This document shows, piece by piece, positions 24,994 through 33,105 of a stretch of 64,000 nucleotides of DNA. The position numbers and the translations under genes were made by a program. Within the stretch, counting starts at the first letter, position 1. Every line of letters starts with the position of its first letter. The notes under the pieces were generated by a model, which had not been told where the DNA came from, did not search any database, and saw only the letters and a program-made list of their open reading frames with translations. Origin of the DNA: Ralstonia mannitolilytica (GTDB taxonomy: Bacteria; Pseudomonadota; Gammaproteobacteria; Burkholderiales; Burkholderiaceae); assembly GCF_905397375.1 (NCBI RefSeq), contig NZ_CAJPVG010000002.1, forward strand, positions 310,001 to 374,000, in the 5' to 3' direction.

Positions 24994-25464
24994 ATGGACG
25001 CCATTGACCGCGAACTGCTGAGGTTGTTGCAGGCCGACGTGACGCTGCCCATTGCCGAACTGGCGCAGCGCGTGAATCTTTCGCAGACGCCTTGCTGGAA
25101 GCGGGTGCAGCGGCTCAAGGAGACCGGCGTCATCCGCGCGCAGGTGGCGCTGTGCGACGCGCGCAAGCTCGGCGTCGGCACCACCGTGTTCGTTGCCGTG
25201 CGCACCGACCAGCACACGGAGAAATGGGCGCAGCGTTTCACACAGGTGGTCTGCGACATGCCGGAGGTGGTCGAGGTCTACCGGATGAGTGGCGATATCG
25301 ACTACCTGCTCCGCGTGGCGGTCACCGGCATCGAAGACTATGACCGCGTGTACAAGCAACTCATCAAGGCCGTGCCGCTGTCGGACGTCAGCGCCTCGTT
25401 CGCGATGGAGCAGATCAAGTATTCGACCGCACTGCCGGTGCGCGACGACGCCAACGCGGGCTGA
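24994..25464 (+). CDS. Lrp/AsnC family regulator, DecR/CyuR-like cysteine sensor
   Basis: 156 residues. N-terminal helix-turn-helix (AELAQRVNLSQTPCWKRVQRL) and C-terminal RAM ligand domain. Strong likeness to E. coli DecR (YbaO/CyuR), including TPCWKR, MPEVVEVYRMSGDIDYLLRV and the ending FAMEQIKYSTALP. DecR activates cysteine-degrading genes when cysteine is high. The divergent gene is a cysteine desulfurase fusion, so a local cysteine-responsive circuit is likely. ATG 24994 is 39 bases past the second A/T-core site. DUF1993 gene follows after 46 bases. Confidence 0.9.
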   Translation: MDAIDRELLRLLQADVTLPIAELAQRVNLSQTPCWKRVQRLKETGVIRAQVALCDARKLGVGTTVFVAVRTDQHTEKWAQRFTQVVCDMPEVVEVYRMSGDIDYLLRVAVTGIEDYDRVYKQLIKAVPLSDVSASFAMEQIKYSTALPVRDDANAG

Positions 25465-25510
25465 AGCGCGTCCGCCGCTGTCCCCGTTTTTGCTACCCGA
25501 GGAGAACCTG

Positions 25511-26020
25511 ATGACGACCCCGTCGATGTATGCGTTTCTGGTGCCAACCGCCAATCGCATGCTGGGCAACCTGTCGGCCCTGCTCGACAAGGCCGCGGCT
25601 CATGCCGAGGCCCGGAAGTTCGACCCGGCCAACCTGCTGAACGCGCGCCTGGCGCCCGACATGCACCCGCTCACGCGCCAGGTACAGATTGCGTGCGATA
25701 TGGCCAAGGGTGGGGCGGCGCGCCTGTCCGGCACCGAGGTGCCTTCGTATCCGGATGACGAGGCGACGATTCCCGAACTGAAGGCACGCATCGCCAAGAC
25801 GCTGGCCTTCGTCAACAGCATCGACCGCGCAGCCTTTGAGGGCAGCGAAGACCGCGCCATCACGCTCAAGAGCCCGACGCGCGAACTGCATTTCAACGGC
25901 CTGGACTACCTGCGCGGCTTCGTGCTGCCGAATCTGTACTTCCACGTGACCACGGCGTATGCGCTGCTGCGTCATAACGGCGTGGAGATCGGCAAGTTCG
26001 ACTATCTCGGCCGCGAGTGA
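25511..26020 (+). CDS. DUF1993 family protein
   Basis: 169 residues, cytosolic, mostly helical; recognised as DUF1993 by the start MYAFLVPTANRMLGNLSALL and the region LPNLYFHVTTAYALLRHNGV. The family is related to DinB-like four-helix bundles; no activity is established. ATG 25511 follows GAGGAG. It is 46 bases after the Lrp-type regulator and may be cotranscribed with it. Confidence 0.82.
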   Translation: MTTPSMYAFLVPTANRMLGNLSALLDKAAAHAEARKFDPANLLNARLAPDMHPLTRQVQIACDMAKGGAARLSGTEVPSYPDDEATIPELKARIAKTLAFVNSIDRAAFEGSEDRAITLKSPTRELHFNGLDYLRGFVLPNLYFHVTTAYALLRHNGVEIGKFDYLGRE

Positions 26021-26149
26021 ATCACCCGGCGGTGGCAGTACGCCGGCGGCGCAAGCCCGGGCAGCGTTTTTCTGCTTCATCGGCTCATCTGTCACAATCG
26101 CGCCCGTGGCCGGCGGTGCGTCGGCGTGTTCTGTCATCGGGCTCCTGAT

Positions 26150-26908
26150 ATGTCGTTCTTCGGAATCGGGTTTCACGTCATCGTTGCGCTGTTCTTTGCC
26201 GTGCACTGTGTGCGCAGCAACCAGAACATGTATTGGCTGTTCATTCTGTTTGTGTTTCCGCTGCTGGGCAGTGTGGTGTATTTCTTCGCCATTTACCTGC
26301 CGGAGATTCGCCATTCGCGCGGCGCCCGCGTGGCCGGCCGCGCCGTCACCCAGTTGATCGACCCGAACCGCGCCGTGCGCGAAGCGCGCATTGATTTCGA
26401 TCGCGCGCCGACCGTGCAGCACCGCCTGCGTCTGGGCGAGGCGTTGCTGCAAGCCGGCAACGCCAAGGAGGCGCGCGAGCATTTCGAGCAGGCCGCCACG
26501 GGCCCGTTTGCCTCGGACCCGGCTCTGTTGCTCTGCCTGGCGCGCGCCCAGTCCGCCACCGGCGACGCGGCACTCGCCAAGGACACGCTGGAGAAGCTGT
26601 TCGAGGTCCATCGCATTGCACGCCAGCAGCCCGATCCCACGTTGCTGTACGCACGTGCCTTGGCCGCCACCGGCGCGCCGAATACCCGCGAAGCGTTCGA
26701 GCAGGCGCTCACGTGTGCCAACGACGCGGCCGCCCGCTGTCTCTTCGGCGAATGGCTGCGCGCGCAGGACAACGATGCCGACAAGCAGCGCGCGCAAGCC
26801 TTGTTCGATGACATCCTGCGCGACGCCAAACACTGGACACGCTACGCCAAAGACCACAATCGCGAATGGCTGCAGCGTGCGGCCGCCGCCCAGTCCTCTT
26901 CCCGTTGA
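26150..26908 (+). CDS. Membrane-anchored tetratricopeptide-repeat protein
   Basis: 252 residues. Two N-terminal helices (about 5-50) resemble the PLDc_N membrane segment; the rest is TPR-like helical repeats (LGEALLQAGNAKEAREHFEQAA, about 98-119, and later copies). Likely tethers a protein-interaction scaffold to the inner membrane, facing the cytosol. Partner unknown. ATG 26150 chosen over an upstream in-frame start at 26126. The speE-like gene starts 8 bases after its stop. Confidence 0.78.
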   Translation: MSFFGIGFHVIVALFFAVHCVRSNQNMYWLFILFVFPLLGSVVYFFAIYLPEIRHSRGARVAGRAVTQLIDPNRAVREARIDFDRAPTVQHRLRLGEALLQAGNAKEAREHFEQAATGPFASDPALLLCLARAQSATGDAALAKDTLEKLFEVHRIARQQPDPTLLYARALAATGAPNTREAFEQALTCANDAAARCLFGEWLRAQDNDADKQRAQALFDDILRDAKHWTRYAKDHNREWLQRAAAAQSSSR

Positions 26909-26916
26909 TCCCATTC

Positions 26917-27792
26917 ATGACGCTGTTGAAACGCAAATCCATCGAGGCCGTGGCCTCGCGCCGTCCGGCTCGCGCCAAGCGCGAAGAGCGTGCCGACCAC
27001 GGCGATGCACCGAAGCGCATGGCGCCGCGCTTTGCGCCGGTCACGTTCTCGGAGCTGTCGGGGGTGCGCTATCTGCACTTCGGCACCGAGTGGGTACAGG
27101 GTGCCATGCGGCTGTCCAAGCCTGACGCGATCGAGCTGGAATATGCGCAGCAGATGATGGCGTGGCTGCTGTTTCTGGATCCGGCTTCCCGCCCGGATTT
27201 CCATGTCGTGCAGCTTGGGCTGGGCGCTGCGGCGCTGACCAAGTTCTGCCATCGCCAGCTCGCGCCGGCGCGTGTCACGGCGGTGGAGCTGAACCCGTCG
27301 GTCATCGTCGCCGCGCGCAGCATGTTCCACATGCCATTCGACGACGCGCGCCTGAGCGTGCTCGAGCAGGACGCCTATGACTGGGTCACGGATGCGAACC
27401 ACCATGGCACCGTGGACGCACTGCAGGTGGACCTGTACGACGCCACCGCGCGTGGTCCGGTCCTCGATACGCCGGCGTTCTACAAGGCTTGCCGACAGGT
27501 GTTGCGCGCCCCGGGCGTGATGACGATCAACCTGTTCGGCGACCACACCAGCTTCCCGCGCAACATCGAGCGCATCTGCGATGCGTTCGACAACCGCGTG
27601 CTCGTCTTCCCCGAAGTGCACGATGGCAACGTGATTGCGCTGGCGTTCAACGGCCCGCCGCTGCAGGTGAGCTGGGGAGCCGTGCAGGCGCGGGCGGCGG
27701 TGCTGCAGGCATCGCTCAAGTTGCCGACCAAGGGGTGGGCGCAGGGGCTGCGCAATGCCAACGCCGGCCAGGAAGCCATGCTGACGATCTGA
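26917..27792 (+). CDS. Spermidine synthase-like (SpeE-fold) protein
   Basis: 291 residues, Rossmann-fold methyltransferase/aminopropyltransferase. The N-terminal SpeE-type segment (RLSKPDAIELEYAQQMMAW) is present, and VDLYDA keeps the spacing of the catalytic DxxD. However, the usual GGGDG loop reads LGLGAAAL, so polyamine synthesis is doubtful. A positively charged N-terminal stretch precedes the domain. ATG 26917. Probably cotranscribed with the TPR gene 8 bases upstream, and ended by the hairpin at 27818-27841. Confidence 0.78.
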   Translation: MTLLKRKSIEAVASRRPARAKREERADHGDAPKRMAPRFAPVTFSELSGVRYLHFGTEWVQGAMRLSKPDAIELEYAQQMMAWLLFLDPASRPDFHVVQLGLGAAALTKFCHRQLAPARVTAVELNPSVIVAARSMFHMPFDDARLSVLEQDAYDWVTDANHHGTVDALQVDLYDATARGPVLDTPAFYKACRQVLRAPGVMTINLFGDHTSFPRNIERICDAFDNRVLVFPEVHDGNVIALAFNGPPLQVSWGAVQARAAVLQASLKLPTKGWAQGLRNANAGQEAMLTI

Positions 27793-27817
27793 GCGCCACG
27801 GTCCCGCGTCAATGCAG

Positions 27818-27841
27818 AACGCCCCGGCATGCCGGGGCGTT
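27818..27841. terminator. Terminator between convergent speE-like and NTF2-like genes
   Basis: Perfect 24-base inverted repeat AACGCCCCGGC...GCCGGGGCGTT with a 2-base centre; on the plus strand a short T-rich stretch follows. It serves the rightward transcript and may act both ways. Confidence 0.75.
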
Positions 27842-27863
27842 TGCTTGTGGCGAAGGCACGTGC

Positions 27864-28262
27864 TCAGGCCGCATCGCCCATGCCGGGCATCTGGTCGATG
27901 AAGCCGGTGACCGCCTGCATGCGGCCGTCTGCGATGCGGACGAAATCCGTGCCCTTGACCAGCGCCTGCCCGTCGGGGCCCAGCGTCCAGCGGAAGCGGA
28001 GCGTGTCCTGAACCACGTCCACGCCGCCGTCGCGCGCAAAGCGGAACCCCGGAAACTTCGCCTGCACGCCGGCGATGAGCCCGTCGATGCCGTCATGGCC
28101 CGTGCCCTGCATCAGCGGGTCGACATAGGTGGCGCTTTCCGTCCAGGTTTGCGCGACGAGGGTGCGGCGCTGTGCGGCGTCGGTCGCGTTCCAGGCGGCG
28201 ATGTAACGCTCGACCAGCGTATCGGCGAGGTTTTCGTTGACGGCGAGTTGCGTGATGGTCAT
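27864..28262 (-). CDS. Nuclear transport factor 2-like (SnoaL-like) protein
   Basis: 132 residues, NTF2/SnoaL cone fold: helix VERYIAAWNATDAAQRRTLV, YVDPLM, GHDGIDGLIAGVQAKFPGF, then beta strands to FIDQMPG. Such proteins include isomerases, hydratases and polyketide-type cyclases, but no substrate can be assigned. ATG 28262 with GGAG upstream. The 150 bases beyond its start, up to the VWA gene, hold no further gene. Confidence 0.8.
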   Translation of the reverse strand: MTITQLAVNENLADTLVERYIAAWNATDAAQRRTLVAQTWTESATYVDPLMQGTGHDGIDGLIAGVQAKFPGFRFARDGGVDVVQDTLRFRWTLGPDGQALVKGTDFVRIADGRMQAVTGFIDQMPGMGDAA

Positions 28263-28412
28263 GGCATTTCTCCGTGGGAGTCGAGGAAGCTGCATGGCAC
28301 GGTGATCCGCGTTCCGTGCTGCATGGCTTCATCTTCGATGCTGGCGTGGACGGTGTCGATTACGCGGCAGGTAATGACCGCATCCAGGCCCGGAGGAATG
28401 CGGGAAGGCGCG

Positions 28413-29588
28413 TTACTTCGACAGCAGCCGCATCGCCGATTCCAGCCCGGCGATGGTCACCGGATACATGCGCGTCTTCACGATCTGGTTGATGACCGAG
28501 ATGGACTGCCGGTACTGCCAAAGCGCTTCCGGCTCCGGATTCAGCCAGACGAACTTCGGAAACTGCTCGATCAAGCGGTTCAGCCACACGGCACCCGCCT
28601 CGGCGTTGTTGTATTCCACCGAGCCGCCGGGCTGCAGGATCTCGTATGGGCTCATCGTCGCATCGCCCACGAAGATCAGCTTGTAGTCGGGCGGGTACTT
28701 GCGGATAACGTCCCACGTGGAGAAGCGCTCCGCATGGCGGCGCCGGTTGTTCTTCCACAGCCATTCGTACACGCAGTTGTGGAAGTAGTAGTACTCGAGG
28801 TGCTTGAACTCGGTCTTGGCGGCTGAGAACAGTTCTTCCACGCGCTTGATGTGGTCGTCCATCGAGCCGCCAACGTCCATCAGCATCAGCACCTTGACGT
28901 TGTTGTGCCGCTCGGGGCGCATCTTGATGTCGAGCAGGCCGGCGTTGGCCGCGGTCGAGTGGATGGTGTCGTCGAGGTCGAGTTCGATGTCGGCACCGTC
29001 ACGCGCGAACTTGCGCAGGCGGCGCAGCGCGACCTTGATGTTGCGTGTGCCCAGTTCGACGGTGTCGTCGTAGTCTCTGTAGGCGCGGGCTTCCCACACC
29101 TTCACGGCCGTGCGGTTGCCCTTGGATGGGCCGCCGATGCGGATGCCTTCCGGGTTGTAGCCGCCGTGCCCGAACGGCGACGTGCCGCCGGTGCCGATCC
29201 ATTTATTGCCGCCTTCGTGCCGCTCGTGCTGTTCGTTCAGCAGCTCCTTGAGCCGCTCCATCAGCTTGTCGAGGCCGCCCATGGCCTCGATCCTGGCTTT
29301 CTCTTCGGGCGACAGCTCGCGTTCGAGCTTCTTGATGAGCCAGTCGAGCGGAATGTCCGCGCGCCAGTCGACGGCGCCTTCCACGCCCTTGAAATATGCG
29401 CCGAAGGCCTGGTCGAACTTGTCGAAGTGCTTCTCGTCCTTCACCAGCGTCATGCGCGCCAGGAAGTAGAACTCGTCGAGCGAGGGCGCGATGACCTGCT
29501 GCTTGAGCCCTTCGAGCAGCGTCAGGTATTCCTTGACCGAGACCGGCAGCTTGGCCTGCCGCAGGGTGAAGAAGAAATCGATGAGCAT
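28413..29588 (-). CDS. VWA domain protein (CoxE-like), partner of MoxR ATPase
   Basis: 391 residues, CoxE-like von Willebrand factor A protein, cytosolic. The N-terminal helical part starts MLIDFFFTLRQAKLPVS; the VWA domain begins near residue 225. Its MIDAS motif reads DVGGSMDD, DxGxS rather than the common DxSxS. Such proteins pair with MoxR AAA+ ATPases as chaperones that insert metals or remodel enzymes. The MoxR gene lies upstream in the same direction, with GNAT and SMR genes between. Confidence 0.88.
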   Translation of the reverse strand: MLIDFFFTLRQAKLPVSVKEYLTLLEGLKQQVIAPSLDEFYFLARMTLVKDEKHFDKFDQAFGAYFKGVEGAVDWRADIPLDWLIKKLERELSPEEKARIEAMGGLDKLMERLKELLNEQHERHEGGNKWIGTGGTSPFGHGGYNPEGIRIGGPSKGNRTAVKVWEARAYRDYDDTVELGTRNIKVALRRLRKFARDGADIELDLDDTIHSTAANAGLLDIKMRPERHNNVKVLMLMDVGGSMDDHIKRVEELFSAAKTEFKHLEYYYFHNCVYEWLWKNNRRRHAERFSTWDVIRKYPPDYKLIFVGDATMSPYEILQPGGSVEYNNAEAGAVWLNRLIEQFPKFVWLNPEPEALWQYRQSISVINQIVKTRMYPVTIAGLESAMRLLSK

Positions 29589-29618
29589 GTCTGTCTCCGC
29601 TCCGTGCGCCCGGTGCCT

Positions 29619-29945
29619 TCAATGGGAGGCGCCGCTCATGTTCAGCAGCACCACGCCGCCCACCACCATGCCGATGCCCGAGAGCTTGGCCATCGACACG
29701 CCTTCCTTGAACAGCAGAATGCCGACGATGGCCGTCAGCACCGTGCCCACGCCTGACCACACCGCATAGGTGATGCTCATGTCGATGCGCTTCATGACGA
29801 TCGCCAGGCCCCAGAACGCGAGCCCATAGCAGACGGCCGTGCCGATGATCCACGCCGGCTTGGAAAACCCTTCCGACAGGCGCAGGCACAACGTGCCGAT
29901 CACCTCAGTGACGATGGTGCCGGCCAGCAGCAGCCACGGGTTCAT
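29619..29945 (-). CDS. Small multidrug resistance (SMR/EmrE-like) transporter
   Basis: 108 residues, four helices. Membrane-embedded glutamate in TIVTEVIGTLCLRLSEGFSK corresponds to EmrE Glu14; the YAVWSGVGTV segment is the SMR signature. Works as an antiparallel dimer exchanging protons for cationic drugs, polyamines or guanidinium. ATG 29945 overlaps the stop of the GNAT gene by 4 bases (ATGA), so translation is coupled. Confidence 0.9.
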   Translation of the reverse strand: MNPWLLLAGTIVTEVIGTLCLRLSEGFSKPAWIIGTAVCYGLAFWGLAIVMKRIDMSITYAVWSGVGTVLTAIVGILLFKEGVSMAKLSGIGMVVGGVVLLNMSGASH

Positions 29946-30547
29946 GGATGCTGCTCCAGCTTGTACTGCAGATGCCGCTTCACGGTCAGCCATTCCGATT
30001 CGATGATCGAGAAGACCACCGTGTCGCGGAAGCTGCCGTCGGGCATGCGCTGATGATTGCGCAGCACGCCGTCCTGCTTGGCGCCCAGGCGGGCGATGGC
30101 GGAGCGGCTCTGGTGGTTCATCCAGTGCGTGCGGAACTCCACCGCGATGCAGCGCAGCGCTTCAAACGCGTGCGTCAGCAGCAGCAATTTGCATTCGGTG
30201 TTGACGGCGGTGCGCTGCACCGATTTGGCATACCACGTGTGGCCGATCTCCAGCCGGCGATGGGCCTCGTCGACGTTGAAGAACCGCGTGGCGCCAACGA
30301 CCTTGCCCGGCTTCCCGTCGCGCATCTCCCGCACGACGAACGGCATGGCGCCGAGACGCTCGCGCATGTCCATCGCGATCGCCAGCCAGTCGCCGACTTT
30401 CTCGGGCGAGGGCACGGACGTGTACCACAGCTTCCACAGCTCGCCGTCGGCGACTGCGGCGCGGACTTCATCCGCATGTTCCGGGCCGAGCGGCTCGAGC
30501 CAGGCGTGCTGGCCGGACAGGGTGACGGGCTCGATCAGGCGCGACAT
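29942..30547 (-). CDS. GNAT N-acetyltransferase (RimJ/RimL-like, Acetyltransf_3)
   Basis: 201 residues. Features WLEPLGPEHADEVRAA, the acetyl-CoA side strand RRLEIGHTWYAKSVQRT and a final RLGAKQDGVLRNHQR with HLQY. Cytosolic acetylation of a protein N-terminus or small amine is expected; the substrate is unknown. Starts 13 bases after the MoxR stop and overlaps the SMR gene, suggesting one leftward operon moxR-GNAT-SMR-VWA. Confidence 0.85.
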   Translation of the reverse strand: MSRLIEPVTLSGQHAWLEPLGPEHADEVRAAVADGELWKLWYTSVPSPEKVGDWLAIAMDMRERLGAMPFVVREMRDGKPGKVVGATRFFNVDEAHRRLEIGHTWYAKSVQRTAVNTECKLLLLTHAFEALRCIAVEFRTHWMNHQSRSAIARLGAKQDGVLRNHQRMPDGSFRDTVVFSIIESEWLTVKRHLQYKLEQHP

Positions 30548-30560
30548 CTTGCGGCTCCGC

Positions 30561-31442
30561 TCAGCGGTTGGCGCGGTTCATGAACACGAGGCGCTCGAAC
30601 AGGTGCACGTCCTGTTCGTTCTTGAGCAGCGCCCCGTGCAGCGGCGGAATCGCAGCGTTCTTGTCGTGGCTGCGCAGCGATTCCGGCGGAATGTCTTCGG
30701 CCAGCAGCAGCTTGAGCCAGTCGATCAGCTCGGACGTCGACGGCTTCTTCTTCAGCCCCGGCAGGTTGCGCATCTCGTAGAACGCGTCCAGCGCGGCCTT
30801 GACCAGCGCGGGCTTGATGCCGGGGTAGTGCACATCGACGATGGCCTGCATCGTCTCTGCATCCGGGAACTTGATGTAGTGGAAGAAGCAGCGACGCAGG
30901 AACGCGTCGGGCAGTTCCTTCTCGTTGTTTGACGTGATGATGACCAGCGGGCGGTGCTTGGCGCGGATGGTCTCGCGCGTCTCGTACACGTAGAACTCCA
31001 TGCGATCCAGCTCGCGCAGCAGATCGTTCGGGAATTCGATGTCGGCCTTGTCGATCTCGTCGATCAGCAGCACGACAGGCTGGTCGGCTTCAAACGCCTG
31101 CCACAGCACGCCCTTGACGATGTAGTTGCGGATGTCGTGGACCTTGTCGTCGCCGAGCTGCGAGTCGCGCAGGCGCGAGACGGCGTCGTACTCGTACAGC
31201 CCCTGCTGGGCCTTGGTGGTCGACTTCACGTGCCACTGCAGCAGCGGCATGCCCAGCGCGGCGGCCACTTCCTCTGCGAGCATGGTCTTGCCCGTGCCGG
31301 GCTCGCCCTTGATCAGCAGCGGGCGCTGCAGTGTCATCGAGGCATTGACCGCGAGCTTGAGATCATCGGTGGCGACGTACTGGGCGGAGCCTTCGAAACG
31401 CGCGCGCTGGTCGGGTGCGGCAGGCGAGGTGGTGGTGTTCAT
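30561..31442 (-). CDS. MoxR-family AAA+ ATPase
   Basis: 293 residues. Walker A GEPGTGKTM, Walker B VLLIDEIDKAD, sensor-1 VIITSNNEKELPDAFLRR with arginine finger. MoxR ATPases assist assembly or metal insertion with VWA proteins, such as CoxD with CoxE. Likely first gene of a leftward operon ending with the VWA protein. The opposite-strand cytochrome genes start 288 bases away; that gap holds their promoters and no gene. Confidence 0.92.
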   Translation of the reverse strand: MNTTTSPAAPDQRARFEGSAQYVATDDLKLAVNASMTLQRPLLIKGEPGTGKTMLAEEVAAALGMPLLQWHVKSTTKAQQGLYEYDAVSRLRDSQLGDDKVHDIRNYIVKGVLWQAFEADQPVVLLIDEIDKADIEFPNDLLRELDRMEFYVYETRETIRAKHRPLVIITSNNEKELPDAFLRRCFFHYIKFPDAETMQAIVDVHYPGIKPALVKAALDAFYEMRNLPGLKKKPSTSELIDWLKLLLAEDIPPESLRSHDKNAAIPPLHGALLKNEQDVHLFERLVFMNRANR

Positions 31443-31562
31443 CGTGCAAGCCTACTGAGCGGTAAAAGATTGGGAAACGGCCAGTATAAGAGCATTTGGC
31501 CGTTTGCCGCCGGGCGTTGGCGGGCGCGCCATTGCACGCTGTCAAGTCACGGGACCCCTAAC

Positions 31563-31592
31563 TGGACTGGAAAAAATGCCGTGCGTTACAAT
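31563..31592 (+). promoter_or_regulatory. Possible sigma-70 promoter for the cytochrome c pair
   Basis: TGGACT (31563-31568), 18-base spacer, TACAAT (31587-31592), 138 bases before the first cytochrome gene. The -10 box is good, the -35 weak. Confidence 0.4.
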
Positions 31593-31730
31593 GCGCCGGT
31601 TTGACGCACCTCAAATGACCGCCTGGTGGCCTCTTGCCAGTAGTCGGTGAAGGCGCCCAGAGAGACGGCCGGCTGACAGGTCCAGCAGGCAGGGCGAGCA
31701 GGATTCTGAAACTCCACGCTTAAGAACGAG

Positions 31731-32078
31731 ATGAAAAAGATCCTCACCATGGTGGCATTGACCGCGCTGGCCGCGTCAGCCTCCGCAGCCGACGTCCAAG
31801 GCAACGCGGCCGCCGCCGAGAGCAAGGTCGCCATGTGCATCGGCTGCCATGCCATCCCCGATTACAAGACGTCATTCCCCGAGGTGTATCGCGTGCCCTA
31901 CCTGGGCGGCCAGAACGCGAAGTACATCGAGGCCGCACTGCATGCATACCAGAAGGGTGACCGCAAGCACCCGACCATGCGCGCCATCGCCGGCTCGCTG
32001 ACGGACCAGGACATCGCCAACCTGGCCGCGTACTACTCGCAGCAGACGCCCGCCACGCCCAACAACCCGCAGAAGTGA
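31731..32078 (+). CDS. Periplasmic monohaem c-type cytochrome (class I)
   Basis: 115 residues. Signal peptide ending ASASA (residue 19), haem attachment CIGCH, and a Met ligand probably in HPTMRAIAG. Periplasmic electron carrier. The next cytochrome gene starts 11 bases after its stop; the two together equal the two halves of a cytochrome c4-like dihaem protein. Cognate oxidase or reductase not in the window. Confidence 0.88.
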   Translation: MKKILTMVALTALAASASAADVQGNAAAAESKVAMCIGCHAIPDYKTSFPEVYRVPYLGGQNAKYIEAALHAYQKGDRKHPTMRAIAGSLTDQDIANLAAYYSQQTPATPNNPQK

Positions 32079-32089
32079 CGAGGAAGAAC

Positions 32090-32488
32090 ATGAACAAGAT
32101 CTCGCTCGCAATCGCGTCCGGTCTGGGCGCATGGATGCTGGGTGTCGCCGTGTCGGCGCAGGCTGCGGACCTGGAAAAGGGCAAGCAGTTGGTGGAGAAG
32201 GGCGCCTGCGCGGCCTGCCACGGCGCTGGCCTGAACGCCCCCATCTCGCCGGATTACCCGAAGCTCGCCGGCCAGCATGGCGACTACATCTATCATGCGC
32301 TGCTGGCCTATCAGACCAGCAACAACCCGCTGGTCGGCCGCAGCAACGCCATCATGGCGGGTCAGGTCAACAGCAACCCGGCGACCATCGGCGCAGACGG
32401 CAAACCACGCCCGTTCACGCAGGCCGAGCTGAAGGATATCGCCGCCTATATCGAATCGCTGCCGGGCTCGCTGGTGCTGAAGAAGTAA
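32090..32488 (+). CDS. Periplasmic monohaem c-type cytochrome (class I)
   Basis: 132 residues. Signal peptide ending SAQA, haem site CAACH, Met ligand likely in NAIMAGQ. ATG 32090 follows GAGGAAG; the longer GTG reading overlapping the previous stop is rejected. Pairs with the preceding cytochrome gene in one transcript, which ends at the strong hairpin 32511-32548. Confidence 0.9.
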   Translation: MNKISLAIASGLGAWMLGVAVSAQAADLEKGKQLVEKGACAACHGAGLNAPISPDYPKLAGQHGDYIYHALLAYQTSNNPLVGRSNAIMAGQVNSNPATIGADGKPRPFTQAELKDIAAYIESLPGSLVLKK

Positions 32489-32510
32489 GCTGCTGCATCG
32501 GCAAAAGCCA

Positions 32511-32548
32511 CCAACAAAAAACCGCTCTCCGGAGCGGTTTTTTGTTGG
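32511..32548. terminator. Strong bidirectional terminator (cytochrome / DUF1841)
   Basis: Perfect 17-bp stem, 4-base loop TCCG. The outer part is CCAACAAAAAA pairing with TTTTTTGTTGG, so each strand ends in a T-tract. It separates the convergent cytochrome and DUF1841 genes. Confidence 0.92.
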
Positions 32549-32564
32549 GCTGGCGCGAAGGCGT

Positions 32565-32999
32565 TTATCGGGCGGTGGCGCGCTTGCGCACGCATTCGAT
32601 GTAGGCGTCGCCGTCGGGCGGCAGGCCGGTGCGCTGGGCGGTCCACAGCATCTGCCCGAGGCATTCCATCACCTGATGCTGCGCCTCGTGCGGCGAGTCG
32701 AGCCGCTGGGCCAGCGCTTCATAGGCGGCCCGGATGCCGCGCGGCTGGTCCACCGACACCTGTTCGCTGATCGACAGGTGCATCGACAGGTGCAGGAACG
32801 GGTTGCTCTGCCCGCTCTCGGGCGTGTAGTCGCGGGCCAGGGCCTCATCGCCGGCTTCGAGCGTGTCGTGGTATTCGGGATGCTGCAGCATCCAGTCGAC
32901 CGCCATGGCTTCGAGCGGCGTGAGGATTTCCGCCTGGCAATGCTTGCGCCAGGCGCCGCAAAAGAATTGGCGAACTTCGTCGCGGGAGGGATTGAACAT
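32565..32999 (-). CDS. DUF1841 family protein
   Basis: 144 residues, cytosolic. DUF1841 features: FNPSRDEVRQFFCGAWRKH, PYFHL-like NPFLHLSMHLSISEQ, QVMECLGQMLWTAQR. Function unknown; the family is restricted largely to beta- and gammaproteobacteria. ATG 32999; longer reading rejected since its N-terminus is not family-like. Confidence 0.87.
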   Translation of the reverse strand: MFNPSRDEVRQFFCGAWRKHCQAEILTPLEAMAVDWMLQHPEYHDTLEAGDEALARDYTPESGQSNPFLHLSMHLSISEQVSVDQPRGIRAAYEALAQRLDSPHEAQHQVMECLGQMLWTAQRTGLPPDGDAYIECVRKRATAR

Positions 33000-33105
33000 G
33001 ATGCCACCATTGTACCGGCGCGCTGCGGCACGTGCCGGTGCGGCGCCAACGCTACAATGGCGCGCCACACCGCAGACGGCGATCCCGCAACCAACGCCGC
33101 ACACC

